A stretch of 64,000 nt of DNA from Eublepharis macularius (Eukaryota > Chordata > Lepidosauria > Squamata > Eublepharidae): assembly GCF_028583425.1 (NCBI RefSeq), contig NC_072795.1, positions 12,051,001 through 12,115,000 on the forward strand, in the 5' to 3' direction. A model generated the notes under the pieces. That model saw only the letters and a program-made list of their open reading frames with translations. It was not told the origin of the DNA and did no database searches. Position numbers and translations under genes: made by a program. Below, one piece after another: positions 12,126 to 22,799 of this stretch (the stretch's first letter is position 1; every line of letters starts with the position of its first letter).

Positions 12126-12646
12126 TACTTTTATAACCACTACTGCCCTCCACTGCTGACCCCTCAAGGTTTAAAGTAGGATTTTGAGTGCCAGAGGCCA
12201 GCACTGCACTGGGCTAAAAAGGATGCCCCAGGAGTGCATTCCCCCCTCTCTCTTCAAGAGAGGCTGCTGTTGCCCTCCGTGCACGCCCATTTGGAATAAA
12301 GAGAAAGAGTGCCCCAAAGAGGCTGTGACTAACTCATAAACAGGGTTAAGAATCAGTCTTCGGAAAAAACTCATATTCCCCAAACCTGCACCTCGCAGAG
12401 CCCCCAGCCCTGGTCTTTCTCCCCCTCCCCTGCTATGCACACATGCCACAAGTCCCTTCCTTAAAGTGTTCCATGTTGGGCTCAGCATGCGCACCCTTCC
12501 TCCACAATCCTTATAAACAGCAGCTTTGATGGTTTGCTTGGATATCGGATAGCTGGAGCAGCTTCTGGTTGTTCAGTGGTGAAGGAAAGATAAGCTCAGA
12601 TCCACTCGTTTATGACTTCTTCGAATATTCCAAAAGCTGGGGGCAA

Positions 12647-12835
12647 CGTTGTCTAGTGGTTAAGGCACTGGACTAGGAGAGGGGGAATCCAGATTTGGAT
12701 TTCTGCTCTGCCACAAAACTTGCCACATGTCCCTGGTTCCCTCATTCTCTGTCAGCCTACCCTACCTTGCAAGATTGTTGTGGGGATCAAAAAACAGGAA
12801 AAAGTTGGATGCTGAACTGCACAGAGGAAGGGCAG
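12647..12835 (+). repeat. tRNA-derived SINE (diverged)
   Basis: Head TTGTCTAGTGGTTAAGGCAC, then a Pol III box-like region with CCAGATTTGG, then a body with CAAGATTGTTGTGGGG. This is the subfamily seen more completely at 40,040 and 54,135. Confidence 0.55.
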
Positions 12836-12959
12836 GAAGAAAATATGACAAAATAGGCTGTGCCCCTGGGCTGAAGGAAGGGTTATGCTCTGGAGAGCCC
12901 TTGCTGGTGGCAGTGCAGTAGAGTGGCTAGGCTGCTGGTCTGAGCCCTGGGTTCAAATC

Positions 12960-13320
12960 CCCACTCAAAGCTCATTTTAGGTGCATAGCCATGTTGGTTT
13001 TCAGTAGAACAGCTGGATTTGAGTCCAGTGGCACCTCAGAGACCAATAAGATTTTCAGGGTGTCTGAAGAAGAGTGCTGTTATTCTTGAGAGCTCCTACC
13101 CTGGAAATCTAGGTGGTCTCTAAGGTGCCACTGGACCCGATTCTTGATGCTGTGCCGTGCAGCCATCGAACCCTTTTAAGGTGCTGGTCTTCGGTAGAAC
13201 AGCAGGATTTGGGTCCAATGGCACCTTAGAGACCAAAAAGATTTTCAGAGTGCAAGCTTTGACAAAAAACGAACTGAAAATGGGAGCTTTGGCTCTAAAG
13301 CTTCTACTCTGAATCGGAAA
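12960..13320. repeat. Penelope-like units, second subfamily, inverted
   Basis: A minus unit (GTCCAGTGGCACCTCAGAGA, near 13,024) faces a plus unit (GTGGTCTCTAAGGTGCCACT, near 13,109). A further minus unit follows from 13,172. This subfamily uses TTGGTCTCTAAGGTGC where the first uses TTAGTCTTAAAGGTGC. Confidence 0.6.
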
Positions 13321-13866
13321 GTCTTGCCTGTCTCCTCACTTGACTCGTATCCTGCTGTCCCATGCAAAGCTGAGAGGGTGATTTTAGGCCCCGGACTGCT
13401 AGATCATGGGGTGCAGATGGCACAGAAACCCACAGACGCGGCCTAGAAACTTTTGTTGCTTCGCACCCGCTCTTCCCCGCCGACTGCTGCTTCCCAAGCC
13501 AGACGCGCGTTGGCACACACACACGCAACCGCACCCACCGCGCATTCCTCCGCCTCCCCCTCTGCCCTTCGCGCCTGCCCCAGTTGGCACGGCTGCCCGC
13601 CCGCCCGTGGCCCAGGCGCAGCGCGCGATGCCAGTGGGGCAAAGGGGAGCGGCGCCGGCGCTTCTTCCAAGCCCCCCTCCCGGCCCTCTCCGCCGCTGAC
13701 ACCCGGCCAAGCGGAGCGCACGGCAGAGCGCGCCGGCGATGGGAACCAGATGCCGACGCCGCTGCCCGGGCAGCCGTGCCAAGCGAGGGAGGGCGCCGGA
13801 GCCGCCCTTCTGCACGGGGCGCCGTCCCAGCGGCCGAGAGCCCCCCGTGGGCAGCGAGCCACGTAC

Positions 13867-13999
13867 CTGCCGCCCCCTTGGAGGGCAGGGGGTCCGATTC
13901 GGGCTGGATGGGCAGGAGGGGCTTGGCGGGCCGGGCGGCCGCGGCGTCCCGGCCCGGCGCGGCGAGGGCGAGCAGCAGAGCCGCGCCAAGGAGGCTCAT
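13867..13999 (-). CDS. CHRD: Chordin exon 1 (start codon and signal peptide)
   Basis: Begins MSLLGAALLLALAAPGRDAA, a typical secretion signal with a leucine/alanine core. It continues to LLPIQPESDPLPSKGAA before the donor GCAG|GTACGT. The stretch after the signal matches the human chordin pre-VWC segment (LPIRSEKEPLPVRGAAG). The exon carries 44 codons plus one base, and this phase 1 split joins exon 2 so that Gly precedes the first VWC cysteine, as in human. The ATG at 13,999 is the only methionine before the signal core and lies about 50 nt below the TATA box. Chordin is about 950 residues, so only the first 120 or so are in this window. Confidence 0.94.
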
Positions 14000-14051
14000 C
14001 GCGGCGGCGAGTCACGCTCCCCTCTGGCCGAGCCCCGGGCCCCGCCGGCGG

Positions 14052-14059
14052 CTTTTATA
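14052..14059 (-). promoter_or_regulatory. TATA box of CHRD
   Basis: Minus strand TATAAAAG, about 53-60 nt upstream of the CHRD start codon and embedded in otherwise GC-rich DNA. Normal spacing puts transcription start near 14,025, giving a very short 5' UTR of about 25 nt. Confidence 0.6.
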
Positions 14060-14944
14060 GGCGCCCGCATCGGCCCCGCCGCGCGGAGGGGGCATCGCGG
14101 CGAGCAAACAAAGGCGGCCGCATTGCCGCCCCGGCGGGGGGGCGCAGGGAGGGGGATCGGGCCCGCCGACGCCGACGCCGCGCAGCCGCCCGGGAGGCGG
14201 GGAAGGCAGGCCGACGCCCGCTCCGCTCCGCACTGGACGGGGCCGCCTGCGCGACGGCTCCGGAGCACAAGCGCGCCGGGATCAAGCCCCGCCCGGGGCG
14301 GCTGCAGGGAGGGGAGAGGCGAGGCGGCCGCGCGCAGCCCCGGGGGCCTGGCCCAGCGCGCCTGGCGGAGGGCCTTGCGCTCCACCCCGGGGACGCTGCC
14401 CGGGCCGTCCTACGAGCTCCGAGCCCGTTAAATAGACTTGGGTGGGATTCAGGGTCGACCTGCTTAGGACTGATCTGTGCGTCCCTTCTGGGATACTCCT
14501 CACACCCCAAGAATAGCCTTCCCCAGGTTCCCTAAAGCGATTTCCAGACTTCCGTGTTCGACGGTTCCCACGTTCTCCCGCTGCTGGATTCTGCGTGCCA
14601 GCCTGCCCCGCCTGCGAAAGAGACCCGACTGACCCGCGTCCCTTACAAGCGCTATCCCGGCGACATGCTGCCCTCAATCATGTCCCCCATGGAGTAGTGG
14701 AGGCCCGACTCGCCCTCCGCCTGGGCATCCTCGCCTTGGCTCAAGGCCTTTTTTCCTCTCTAGAATCCCCCCCCCCATTCAAACCTTTCTTAGCTCCTCC
14801 GTGCCCGTCCCTGCAGCTTCCCACCAGTTTCTCCTAATGGGATCCGAAGTTGCCCCAACATCTTTTTGTCTTGCAGCTTCCTTAGAGGCTAGAGTGACCA
14901 ACTAGGATCTGGGTGACCCGAGTCCGATTCTCTACCCTGCCATG

Positions 14945-15232
14945 GTCTGAGTCTAGTGGCATCTTAAAGGCCCACAAGATTGAAACCTTCCAGAGTCAAA
15001 GCATCTGAAGAAGGGAGCTTTGACTGTGCAACGCTAATAGAGCCAAGCTACAAGTGAGGAATTACACTTGTCTGGCAAGTGAACAGACTCAGTGTGAATG
15101 GCAAGTGAACAGGGAGGAATACACGTGAGTCTGTTCACTTGCCAGGCAAGTGTAATTCCTCACTTGTAGCTTGGCTCATAGCCTTAAATCCTGCTGTTCT
15201 GCTGCAGACCAACGTGTCTAGCCACTCAAAAC
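14945..15232 (+). repeat. Penelope-like unit split by a palindromic MITE
   Basis: Left part carries GAGTCTAGTGGCATCTTAAA and GCATCTGAAGAAGGGAGC. The right part resumes at 15,178 with CTGCAGACCAACGTGTCTAG. The MITE at 15,040-15,177 lies between them, so it is the younger insertion. Confidence 0.6.
15040..15177. mobile_element. Palindromic MITE, 138 bp, nested
   Basis: Ends GAGCCAAGCTACAAGTGA and its mirror image, with inner arms AGTGAACAGACTC / GAGTCTGTTCACT. The trinucleotide ATA flanks both sides. Same terminal sequence as the 202-bp family but a different interior. Confidence 0.7.
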
Positions 15233-15234
15233 TG

Positions 15235-15400
15235 CTTTGCTGTGGAAGCTTATGGGGTGACCTTAGGACAGTCACATAACAGCCTCGCCTACCCCACAAG
15301 GTTGTTGTGAGCATAAAATTGAGAGGAGGAGAAGGATGCAAGCTGCTTTGGGTCCCTACTGGGGAGAAAGGCAAGGTGTAAATAAAGTAAAATAAATATG
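15235..15400 (+). repeat. tRNA-derived SINE, 3' half
   Basis: Contains GTGACCTTAGGACAGTCACA, CAAGGTTGTTGTGAGCATAA and TTTGGGTCCCTACTGGGGAG, followed by an AAATAAAATAAATA-like tail. The tRNA-like head is missing. Confidence 0.6.
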
Positions 15401-15419
15401 TGTGTGTGGAGAAACGCCC

Positions 15420-15860
15420 TTTTGTTTGTGGAGTTAACTTCCTATGGGCTGCAGAGGGGAGGGGCCGTTCTGGAGTAGAGTGTGATTGACAGTTGAGGGG
15501 AGAGGTAGATCTAATGTAACCCCAGGTACCAAAGGATCGTGCCTGCCCTACACATCTAATTAGGGCATGAGTATAGAGAAGCAGAGGGGGAGAGAGCAGA
15601 GGTTTCTTTTTACGTTGTATCACTCCTTCCGTTCACTGTATATTTGCCTGTGTATAGTTAGAAGTTAAATAAATGATTTTTGGAATTTATGAAGGAAGAA
15701 AGCTCTTCCGTTCGACATAGTCCCCCAACCGCTTGGGCCCACTAGCAGAGGAGGGAGGTTAGGAGGCTGTCCCGCCTAACCAGGACCCACCACAGGGACA
15801 GTGGTGGCAGCAACTATCCGGAGACAGAAAAGTGAGACGGCCCCTCCAGGGGCTAGGCTA
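15420..15860 (+). repeat. Possible LTR retrotransposon fragment
   Basis: An AATAAA at about 15,668 is followed by CTCTTCCGTTCGACATAG and, at about 15,801, by AGTGGTGGCAGCAACTAT, which resembles the boundary between an LTR and a primer-binding region in vertebrate Gypsy-type elements. I could not define a second LTR or any coding region, so this is tentative. Confidence 0.3.
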
Positions 15861-16214
15861 GGCGAGGGAGGGGTAGGCAGAGCGGGGTCTACCAGTTCAG
15901 AAAAAAGACAATATGTATTTAGAGCAACTCCCCGCCCCATTCATCTCTACTCTGCTGAAGACCCGCGACAGCACACACAACCCAGGATGCTCTCTCCCTC
16001 ATCCCTCCACCCATATCCGCTGTTACACATCCGATCTCCATACACACACAATTCCCATTGCCTGCTATAACCTGGCTGGAGTTTATTGAACTTCGGAACA
16101 GCAGAAGGCAGGAGAGTGAGTGACTCTGATGTTTTATATATTGCAGATGGTTTCTTTCCTGAGGACTGAATAGGGACTATGAATGGTTATCACATTATCA
16201 CAGGTAACAGATTT

Positions 16215-16395
16215 CCTTTACAGAGGTGGGGTCTGGGGGAGCTCAGTGGCACCTGGTGTGGGCTTTCAGGAACCACAGATCTCTTTGTCAGATGCATCTG
16301 GCAGGGAGAGCTGTGGTTATCGAAGGCTCATACTGCATTGGAATTGGATGGTCTAGCTGTTTGGCTGCTACAAACTAACAGGGCAAACTCCTTTG
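16215..16395. repeat. Penelope-like inverted pair, diverged
   Basis: GGCTTTCAGGAACCACAGAT then CTCTTTGTCAGATGCATCTG, and a mirrored plus half with GAGAGCTGTGGTTATCGAAG and AACTAACAGGGCAAACTCC. This is an old copy of the inverted-pair arrangement. Confidence 0.55.
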
Positions 16396-16546
16396 AAGCC
16401 AACTGATACACACACTAAAAGGAAATGTTTACATATACTAGCAAAGGAATGTTTTGATTGCACCCTCCCCCTTCCCCCCACAATTGCCTCTTCTCTCTCC
16501 TCCCCTTCTCTCCCTCCTCTTCTGTATTTGACCAGTCTCTGTATCA

Positions 16547-16636
16547 TGCATCTGACGAAGAGAACTTGATTCTCGAAAGCTTATGCTACAATAAAATTGG
16601 TTAGTCTTAAAGGTGCTACTGGACTCTTTGATTTTC
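16547..16636 (+). repeat. Penelope-like 3'-end unit, single
   Basis: GCATCTGACGAAGAGAACTT then GATTCTCGAAAGCTTATGC, and the standard TTGGTTAGTCTTAAAGGTGC. It ends at GACTCTTTGATTTTCC and lacks the last block. Confidence 0.75.
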
Positions 16637-17040
16637 CTGAGGATTTTGAGTATGTTGCAATAGACAAGTGTTTCATGGTACTATCTCCAGTGCCATCTGA
16701 CATCAGACCTTGCATCAGTGCCACTTCGCCCTTCTGCTGCAGGTCATGCTAAAGCTTCTTCTATGCTTTGCTGGCCCAGGTGGCGTCCACACCTGTCTAG
16801 AGCACACACCAGGAGTTCCAGAGGTCCAGGGGAGAGGAGAGGCCCTGCCCGCTGTCAACCCATTGAGGGAACCGGCGAGGGCGCATCCTCCAGCAGAGGG
16901 CGTGTGGAAATCCTGGAGACTGTGAACACCTGCGCAGCTGGGGAAGAAGCGGAGACGGGGCAGTTGAAGGGATGTCTTCAGACTGGCAAACAGTAAATGG
17001 TTTCCCCAGAGAGCAAACAGTGAACTATCCATGAATGGAA

Positions 17041-17071
17041 AACAGAGACAGACAGACAGACAGACAGAGTA
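17041..17071. repeat. Microsatellite (ACAG)n
   Basis: About seven copies of a GACA/ACAG tetranucleotide. Confidence 0.85.
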
Positions 17072-17254
17072 AATCAAGATAATGAGGAAGGGGGAATGCT
17101 AAAGCAATCGGGGCTCTTGGAGGGGGGTGGCGTAAGAACTAAGCACATATGGTAATAGAGGTTGATAAAATGATACAAGTTGTGGAGAAAGGGATTTCTC
17201 CCTCTCTAGAACTCGGATCAAGCTCCTGGGATCGATCAACCATAGATTCAGGAT

Positions 17255-17365
17255 GGTCAAAAGAAAGTACAACTGCACAGAGCGTGTGACTGGTTTGTGG
17301 AACTCCCTGCCACAAGATGTGGCGGTGGCCACTGGCTTAGATGGCTTTTCAAAAGGATTCGACAC
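17255..17365 (+). repeat. CR1-like LINE ORF2 C-terminal remnant
   Basis: Frame reads RVTGLWNSLPQDVAVATGLD then GFSKGFDT, the usual last residues of CR1-type ORF2 (compare VVQKWNQLPREVVSSPSLAV in the copy at 37.4 kb). 5'-truncated. Confidence 0.6.
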
Positions 17366-17734
17366 GGTGGAGGGGGAAAGTTCTGTCTCTGGCTATTTAC
17401 CCTTGAGAAAGGTGCATCCTGATGCCAACTTTATCCATTCCAAGCCTGCCTGGAATTCCACACAGGATGCAGCCAAGAAGCCTGAAAATTCTCCTACCCA
17501 CTCCCTTTTAAAACATCCAACGTTCTGAAGAAACCAGAAACCAGGCAATTGCTCCCTATTTTGTGTTATCTAGGTTGGTCTTAATAAAAGGCCATATACA
17601 TTTTTTGCTTTGGGATTTTATTTCAGACTCAGGTGGCTACATGCTAACTCCAGTTTGGATCCTGTAAATAAGTTCTGTGCACACTAGATAATCCCTGCCT
17701 CCGAGCATGCTTCTTCTGAACCAGGACTTCCATG

Positions 17735-17905
17735 TAGCATAGTGGAGAAGTGGTTGGGCTGTGAATCAGCGCTCTGCTGGTTTGAACCCCACTACTGCCA
17801 TGAGCTTAGTAGGTGGCCTTGGGTAAGCCACTCTTCTTAACCTCAGCTCTCAAGATGCATTGTGGGGATAATAATGACACTGAGTTTGTTCACCACTCTT
17901 GAGCA
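17735..17905 (+). repeat. tRNA-derived SINE (diverged)
   Basis: Head AGTGGAGAAGTGGTTGGGCT, box-like GGTTTGAACCCCACTACTG, body GTGGCCTTGGGTAAGCCACT. It abuts the Sauria SINE at 17,912. Confidence 0.55.
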
Positions 17906-17911
17906 GAGTGC

Positions 17912-18168
17912 TAATAATAACAATAATAACATTCAATTTATATACCTCCCTTCAGGGCAACTTAGTTCAGTTCAGAGCAGTTTACAAAGCATGTTGTTGT
18001 TATCCCCACAACAATCACCTTGTGAGGTGGGTGGGCTGAGAGAGCTCTGAGAGAGCTGTGACTAACCCAAGGTCACCCAGCTCGCTTCAAGTGGAGAAGT
18101 GGGGAATCAAACCCGGCTCTCCAGATTGGGGTCCTGCTGCTCTTAACCACTACACCAATCTGGCTCTC
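17912..18168 (-). repeat. Sauria SINE, minus strand
   Basis: Nearly complete minus-strand copy: on that strand it starts GAGAGCCAGATTGGTGTAGT and ends in an AATGTTATTATTGTTATT tail. Confidence 0.82.
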
Positions 18169-18821
18169 AATTTGTATGTCTAGAAGAGCAGCATATATGT
18201 GTAGATATTATTTGTGCAAGAGCAATGGTTTTCCATGCGCTCTGGTGCAAATAAGACATGCTAGTGCAGCAGAAAGCACACTCCATGGCAGAGATTATTT
18301 AGTGTGCATGGAACTTGTTCATAGGATAAAAGTCATGGCCTATTTAACTCTGTTCATTGTCACTTCTGAATGCCTGATCCTGGCTATGGCCAGTGGGGGG
18401 GGGGGGCTTCCGGCCATGCTCTGCACCCTCTGGCTAGCCACAGACCCATCCTGTTCTGCTTTAGGAATGGACTTTTTGCCTTGTTCTTTACATCAGGACG
18501 ACTCTCTGCTCCTGTAAGGTTTGTGCTTGGGGTTAAATTACCATCAAATCCTGCTCTGAAATCAAAGCACCCCCAAAATTGTAGCGCTGATGATATCTTG
18601 GGGCTCCTTAAAGGCCAGCAAGATCATTGCTTTAAAGAAAAATAATCTCACTTTCAAAGAGCTCAGGACAGCCCACATAGTTCTCTCGCTTCCATTTTAG
18701 TTTAGGTGAATAGAAAAGGTTTAAGGGCTTGCTAGAAATCTCAACCCGGGTCTTCACCCTCCAAAGAGTCTCTCTACACAAGACATCTTACGCAAGTAGG
18801 ATCAAGTGAAAGATCTTATGG

Positions 18822-19082
18822 AGAGCCAGTTTGGTGCAGTGATTAAGAGCAGCAGGACTCTAATCTGGAGAGCCAGGTTTGATTCCCCACTCCTCCACTT
18901 GAAGCCAGCTGGGTGACCTTGGGCTAGTCACAGCTCTCTCGGAGCTCTCTCAGCGCCACCTACCTCATGGTGTTTTGTTGTGGAGATAATTATGGCATAC
19001 TTTGTAAACTGCTCTGAGTGGGCATTACGTTGTCCTGAATGGTGGTACATAAATCGAATGTTGTTATTATTGTTGTTGTTCT
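18822..19082 (+). repeat. Sauria SINE, plus strand
   Basis: Starts GAGAGCCAGTTTGGTGCAGT, carries GGTTTGATTCCCCACTCC (B-box region) and GTGACCTTGGGCTAGTCACA, and ends TCGAATGTTGTTATTATTG. Confidence 0.85.
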
Positions 19083-19194
19083 CTCATTGTGGATATACGC
19101 ATGCACTGCTAGGGAGACAGAGTACTCTGGAATATAAGACTACACAGAAAGTAAGTCACTTGAGCGTCCCTGTGTAAGATATCATGTGCAGAGA

Positions 19195-19380
19195 GACTCA
19201 AAGACCCAGGTTCAAATTCCCACTCTGCTTTGGAGGCTCAGGCCAGCCACATAGACTCAGCCTAACCTTCCTCACAGGGTTGTTGTAAGGACAAAATGGA
19301 GGAAAGGAGAATAATGTAAGCCACATTGGATCCCCATTGGGGAGAAAGGCAGGGTATAAATGAAGTAAATAAATAACAGG
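19195..19380 (+). repeat. tRNA-derived SINE, head-truncated
   Basis: Begins inside the tRNA-like region (CCCAGGTTCAAATTCCCACT), continues CACAGGGTTGTTGTAAGGAC and GGGAGAAAGGCAGGGTATAA, and ends in AAATAAATA. Confidence 0.65.
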
Positions 19381-20303
19381 CCAGTCCACTCCGGTGTGCT
19401 CTTTCCTTGACCTTCTGGTTTCCACATTCCTAGCTCTAACCACTGAACACACTGGTTCCGATAATTATTGTGGCAAGAGCCAAATGCCTCAGAAGCAAGC
19501 CGCGTCGGAGATTTGGAAAATTATTTTCTGGATTTGAGGGCTTGAGAGCGCTTGTTGCAGAGAGACAAAGCTCTGAAGTCAGCAGATACTTTAAACAGCC
19601 CCAGACTGAGTCATGGCGGGGGGGTGGGGGGAGAGCCATCCTCTCTCCCTCAAATCCCCATGGCAAAGATTCAAATCCTGTTCACCCCCTGCTCTCGAGT
19701 TGCGCATATTGGCGTCGTGAGCGGGCCGAGGCCTACTCCCCTGAGAGACAATTTCTGTGGCGGAAAAAAAAGAAGAAAAACGAAACATCTAATCGCTCGC
19801 GTTCGGCGCTGGAATTGTGTGGTAATGTTTGCACATCTGAAGCGCAGCCAGCATTTGGAGTCGCAAGGTAACAGAGGTGAAGCAGGAATAGAAGGGGGGG
19901 GGAACAGGCCTGTCAGGTTCGGGCCAGGATGAGGGTGCGGGGACCAGCTGTGTTTTGTCTGCAACACATGGACTTTATTATTTTCCTCATATTAAGCATG
20001 AAGCAGCCCCGGCTTGATTAAGCTATGCCCTGGGATTGCCGGGAGAAACTTCCTCTGAAGTAACATGGGGAGGGAGGGCGAAGGGAAGGCATTAGCCAGG
20101 TGTTCTGCAGCAAGGGACGCTGGGAAAAAGCCATTTTGGGCTGATTTTCGCCTTCTTTTTAACCCATCCCCATCCCAAAGTAATGAAAGGACACGTAGAT
20201 GGAGGCACATGTTTTTCAAAGGTTTTGTGTCCCTCGGGGAAGGTGTTTGGGGGGTTTCTTTGCTGCGGCCTCTGGCGGTAGGTAGGGCTGCCAGCCCTCC
20301 CGG

Positions 20304-20614
20304 TAGGGATGCCAGCTCCTGGTTGGGAAATCGCTGGAGATTTGGGGTGGGTGGGACTTGAAGAGGGTCGAGTCTGGTTGCCAGCGCAGGGGGGCAACTC
20401 TTGGTGGGAGGGGGTGCCCTGGGGCCACATGTGGTATGGGAAATTCCTGGAGATCTGAGAGCAGAATTTGAGGAGGGAGTTCAGCGGAGATTTCATGCCG
20501 CCAAGTCCACCCTCCAAAGCTGCCTTTTTCCCCAAGGGAATTGATCTCTGCAGTTTGGAGATCAGTTGCAATTCCAGGAGAACTCCAGGATCCCACCTGG
20601 AGACTGGCTACCCT
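20304..20614 (+). mobile_element. hAT MITE (TAGGGTTGCCA family)
   Basis: TAGGGATGCCAGCTCCTGG at the left, CTGGAGACTGGCTACCCTG at the right, with family interior GGGAAATTCCTGGAGATCTG. It is longer than the usual 220 bp because of an internal duplication of the left part. Confidence 0.7.
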
Positions 20615-20649
20615 GGGAGGAGAGTAAACACAGCGGCAAGCTTGTGGGG

Positions 20650-20840
20650 GGGGGCATAGCTCAGTGGCAGCGCATGAGTTTTGTCCAAGTTTCAATCCCT
20701 GACCTCTCCATTTGAAAGACCATAGGTAGAAGCCACGGAGAAAGATCTTGTTCTGTCCACAGATCTCAGCATGCGCTGCCAACCTGAGTAGACAGTACAG
20801 GACCAATGATCTGGTTTGGCATAAGGCAGATTCAGGTATG
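20650..20840 (+). repeat. tRNA-derived SINE (GGCTCAGTGGCAGAGCAT type)
   Basis: Head GCATAGCTCAGTGGCAGCGC and TTTCAATCCCTGACCTC are tRNA A- and B-box-like. The body has CTGAGTAGACAGTACAGGAC and a GGCATAAGGCAG end. A sister copy lies at 62,312. Confidence 0.65.
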
Positions 20841-20984
20841 CTTAACCATCCTTGGACGTGGCAAGAAACAACATTAGAGTTTTGCCTGACTATAGAGATT
20901 GCAGAGGCATGACGCATGGGTTTTTTATGCAATTGGAAATGATTTAGTCATCTATATGTATATTAAGGGGAGGGAAGGTGGCTT

Positions 20985-21165
20985 GGTATAGCCCGATCTC
21001 GTCAGATCTCAGAAGCTAAGCAGGGTCAGTACTTGGATGGGCGATCACCAAGGAAGACTCTGCAGAGGAAGGCACTGGCAAACCATCTCTGCTTCTCACT
21101 TGCCTCGAAAGCCCCTTGCTGGGGTCTCCCTAAGTCAGTTGCGACTTGACAGTATATATGCAAGG
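20985..21165 (+). repeat. 5S rRNA-derived SINE
   Basis: CCCGATCTCGTCAGATCTCA, GAAGCTAAGCAGGGTCAG and TACTTGGATGGGCGATCACC are the internal promoter region of 5S rRNA. It is followed by a SINE body GGCACTGGCAAACCATCTCT and a LINE-like tail ending GTTGCGACTTGACAG. This is a 5S-derived SINE, not a functional 5S gene: the 5S head is truncated and lacks its terminator. Confidence 0.85.
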
Positions 21166-21179
21166 ACATATGTTAAGAG

Positions 21180-21504
21180 CAGGGCTTCTTTTCTGGGAAA
21201 AGAGGTGGTGGAACTCAGTGGTGGAAATCAGGACTGCACAATGATGTCACTTTGCATCAGCTGGAACAAGGGGGGGAGTTTTTAAAAGTTTAAATCGCCC
21301 TCAGCAAAAATGATCACATGACCGGTGGCCCCACCCCCTGATCTCCAGACAGAGGGGAGTTTAGATCGCCCTCCGCGCCAGTGCGGACAGTGATCTAAAC
21401 TCCCCTCTGTCTGGAGATCAGGGGGCGGGGCCACCAGCCATGTGACCATTTTCAAGAGGTGCCAGAACTCCGTTCCACCGCGTTCCAGCTGAAAAAAAGC
21501 CCTG
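21180..21504. mobile_element. hAT foldback element with exact 8-bp duplication
   Basis: Ends CAGGGCTTCTTTTCTGG and CTGAAAAAAAGCCCTG. The duplication GTTAAGAG is exact on both sides (21,172-21,179; 21,505-21,512). The interior is itself a large inverted repeat around 21,380: arms GATCTCCAGACAGAGGGGAG / CTCCCCTCTGTCTGGAGATC. Confidence 0.9.
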
Positions 21505-21991
21505 GTTAAGAGGAAGCTGTGTACAACAGTGTTCCCCAAGCTTGATAAATGCTAGATTCCACCATCATCACCCCTTATCTTTTTTTCCTTTTCCTGGATT
21601 AGAATGAAAGGCACATTTCATTGTACTCCCAATATGTACTTTCTCTGAGAACAATAGACAGGCGTTTTCCTTGAAAGGGTACCGAACCCTAATCTATCCC
21701 TTCAGGTCTCAGGGATACATCTGTGCGCTTTCCAGGCAACAGTAATGCCTCTGACACCCTCCACCTCCACACATCTGTCAGCTGTAGGATGAATGGCATC
21801 AGGGAATCCCGGTGCATTCGAACTGTCACTGCACGACACAGAGAGAGTGATTCCAAGAGGCAGGCAGTGTTGGATGTTTCCAACCTGTTGGCTTATATTT
21901 TCCAGGCCCTCCCCATGGAACACACTTCTGCTCAGGCAGCAGCAGATAACTCATAATCAGAGGAGGTGTGTATTCTCTTACCCATTTACAC

Positions 21992-22206
21992 TAGGCTTGG
22001 CAACTCAGAATTGGGAAATTCCTGGAGCTTTTGGGGGTGGAGCCTAAGGAGGGTGGGGTTTGAAGAAGGGAGGGACCTCAGAGATGTATAATGCCACAGA
22101 ATCCATTCTCCAGAAGAACCACGTTCTCCACAGGAAGTGATGCCCATAGTTTAGAGATCAGTTGCAATTATGAGAGATATCCAGGCCCTGCTTGGAGGTT
22201 ACTAGC
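21992..22206 (+). mobile_element. hAT MITE (TAGGGTTGCCA family)
   Basis: Left TAGGCTTGGCAACTCAG, interior GGAAATTCCTGGAGC and GTGATGCCCATAGTTTAGAG, right CTTGGAGGTTACTAGCTA. Moderately diverged. Confidence 0.65.
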
Positions 22207-22629
22207 TAACACACAACCGGGGAATGCAATATTAAACTATGAACAACAATTACTGTTTAATATTATGCAAAGTGCCAAGTGCACTTTGGATTAACTAGTT
22301 TGTCGGAGAAGGGCACATTTACCCTCAAGTTTCTAGCCATCATTGATAAAAGAATGAAGGTGGTGTTTGGCAGAGCTCGAACACACAACAAAGAAGGACT
22401 CTTGATGGGAAGTTCCGTTGACCAGAAAGCACCATTTCTCTATCTCAGGAAGTTTCATGTGCTAGCATGGATTACCTCCCCCAGTGACCACTTTGACCAT
22501 CTTTACAAAGCATGCAGATTAAACAATTGCATGCATGCTTGTAAAAACTTGCCTAGTGGTGCAGTCCTAAATGGAGTTAAATTTTTAACCCACCCTCCTT
22601 CTTGCAAAAAGTGCAGGGTAGCATGCATC

Positions 22630-22775
22630 ATTTGCTCACTGCTCACAGCAGCCCTGTAAGGTTGGATAGGCTGTGAGAGTGTGCCCGGCTTAAGATTGCC
22701 CAGCATCATAGTAGTGTGGGGATTTGAACTCAGATCTGCTAGCACCTAACCACAGCATCATACTGGCTCTGAGCT
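22630..22775 (-). repeat. tRNA-derived/MIR-like SINE fragment
   Basis: GTGGGGATTTGAACTCAGAT and CCAGCATCATAGTAGTG are typical of the minus strand of a tRNA-derived SINE head preceded by CAGCCCTGTAAGGTTGGATA. Confidence 0.5.
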
Positions 22776-22799
22776 CAGGCTAGTATAATAGTACTGGAC

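Larger units (their letters stand above)
11324..13866 (-). other. CHRD: CHRD intron 1
   Basis: A 2.5 kb intron between the signal-peptide exon and VWC1. It holds a 202-bp palindromic MITE (11,454-11,655), a TA-flanked MITE (11,952-12,125), a tRNA-type SINE (12,647-12,835) and divergent Penelope-like units (12,960-13,320). Its 3'-most part on the plus strand (from about 13,500) belongs to the CpG island. Confidence 0.85.
13500..14430. promoter_or_regulatory. CpG island over the CHRD start
   Basis: A stretch of very high GC and frequent CG dinucleotides that covers CHRD exon 1 and its upstream flank. The surrounding DNA is much poorer in CG. Long frames occur on both strands here because stop codons are rare in such sequence. 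It is the likely CHRD promoter region, with a TATA box at 14,052-14,059. Confidence 0.85.

Noticed and set aside
13453..14535. 360-codon plus-strand frame over the CpG island
   Set aside because: Arg/Ala/Pro/Gly-rich with no domain; antisense to CHRD exon 1 and promoter. Stop codons are rare at this GC content, and other frames are long here too.
15420..15860. Complete LTR retrotransposon
   Set aside because: Only one LTR-like edge was found and no gag or pol frames; listed at low confidence as a fragment.
20985..21060. 5S rRNA gene
   Set aside because: The 5S-like head is incomplete, and it is joined to a SINE body and LINE-like tail.
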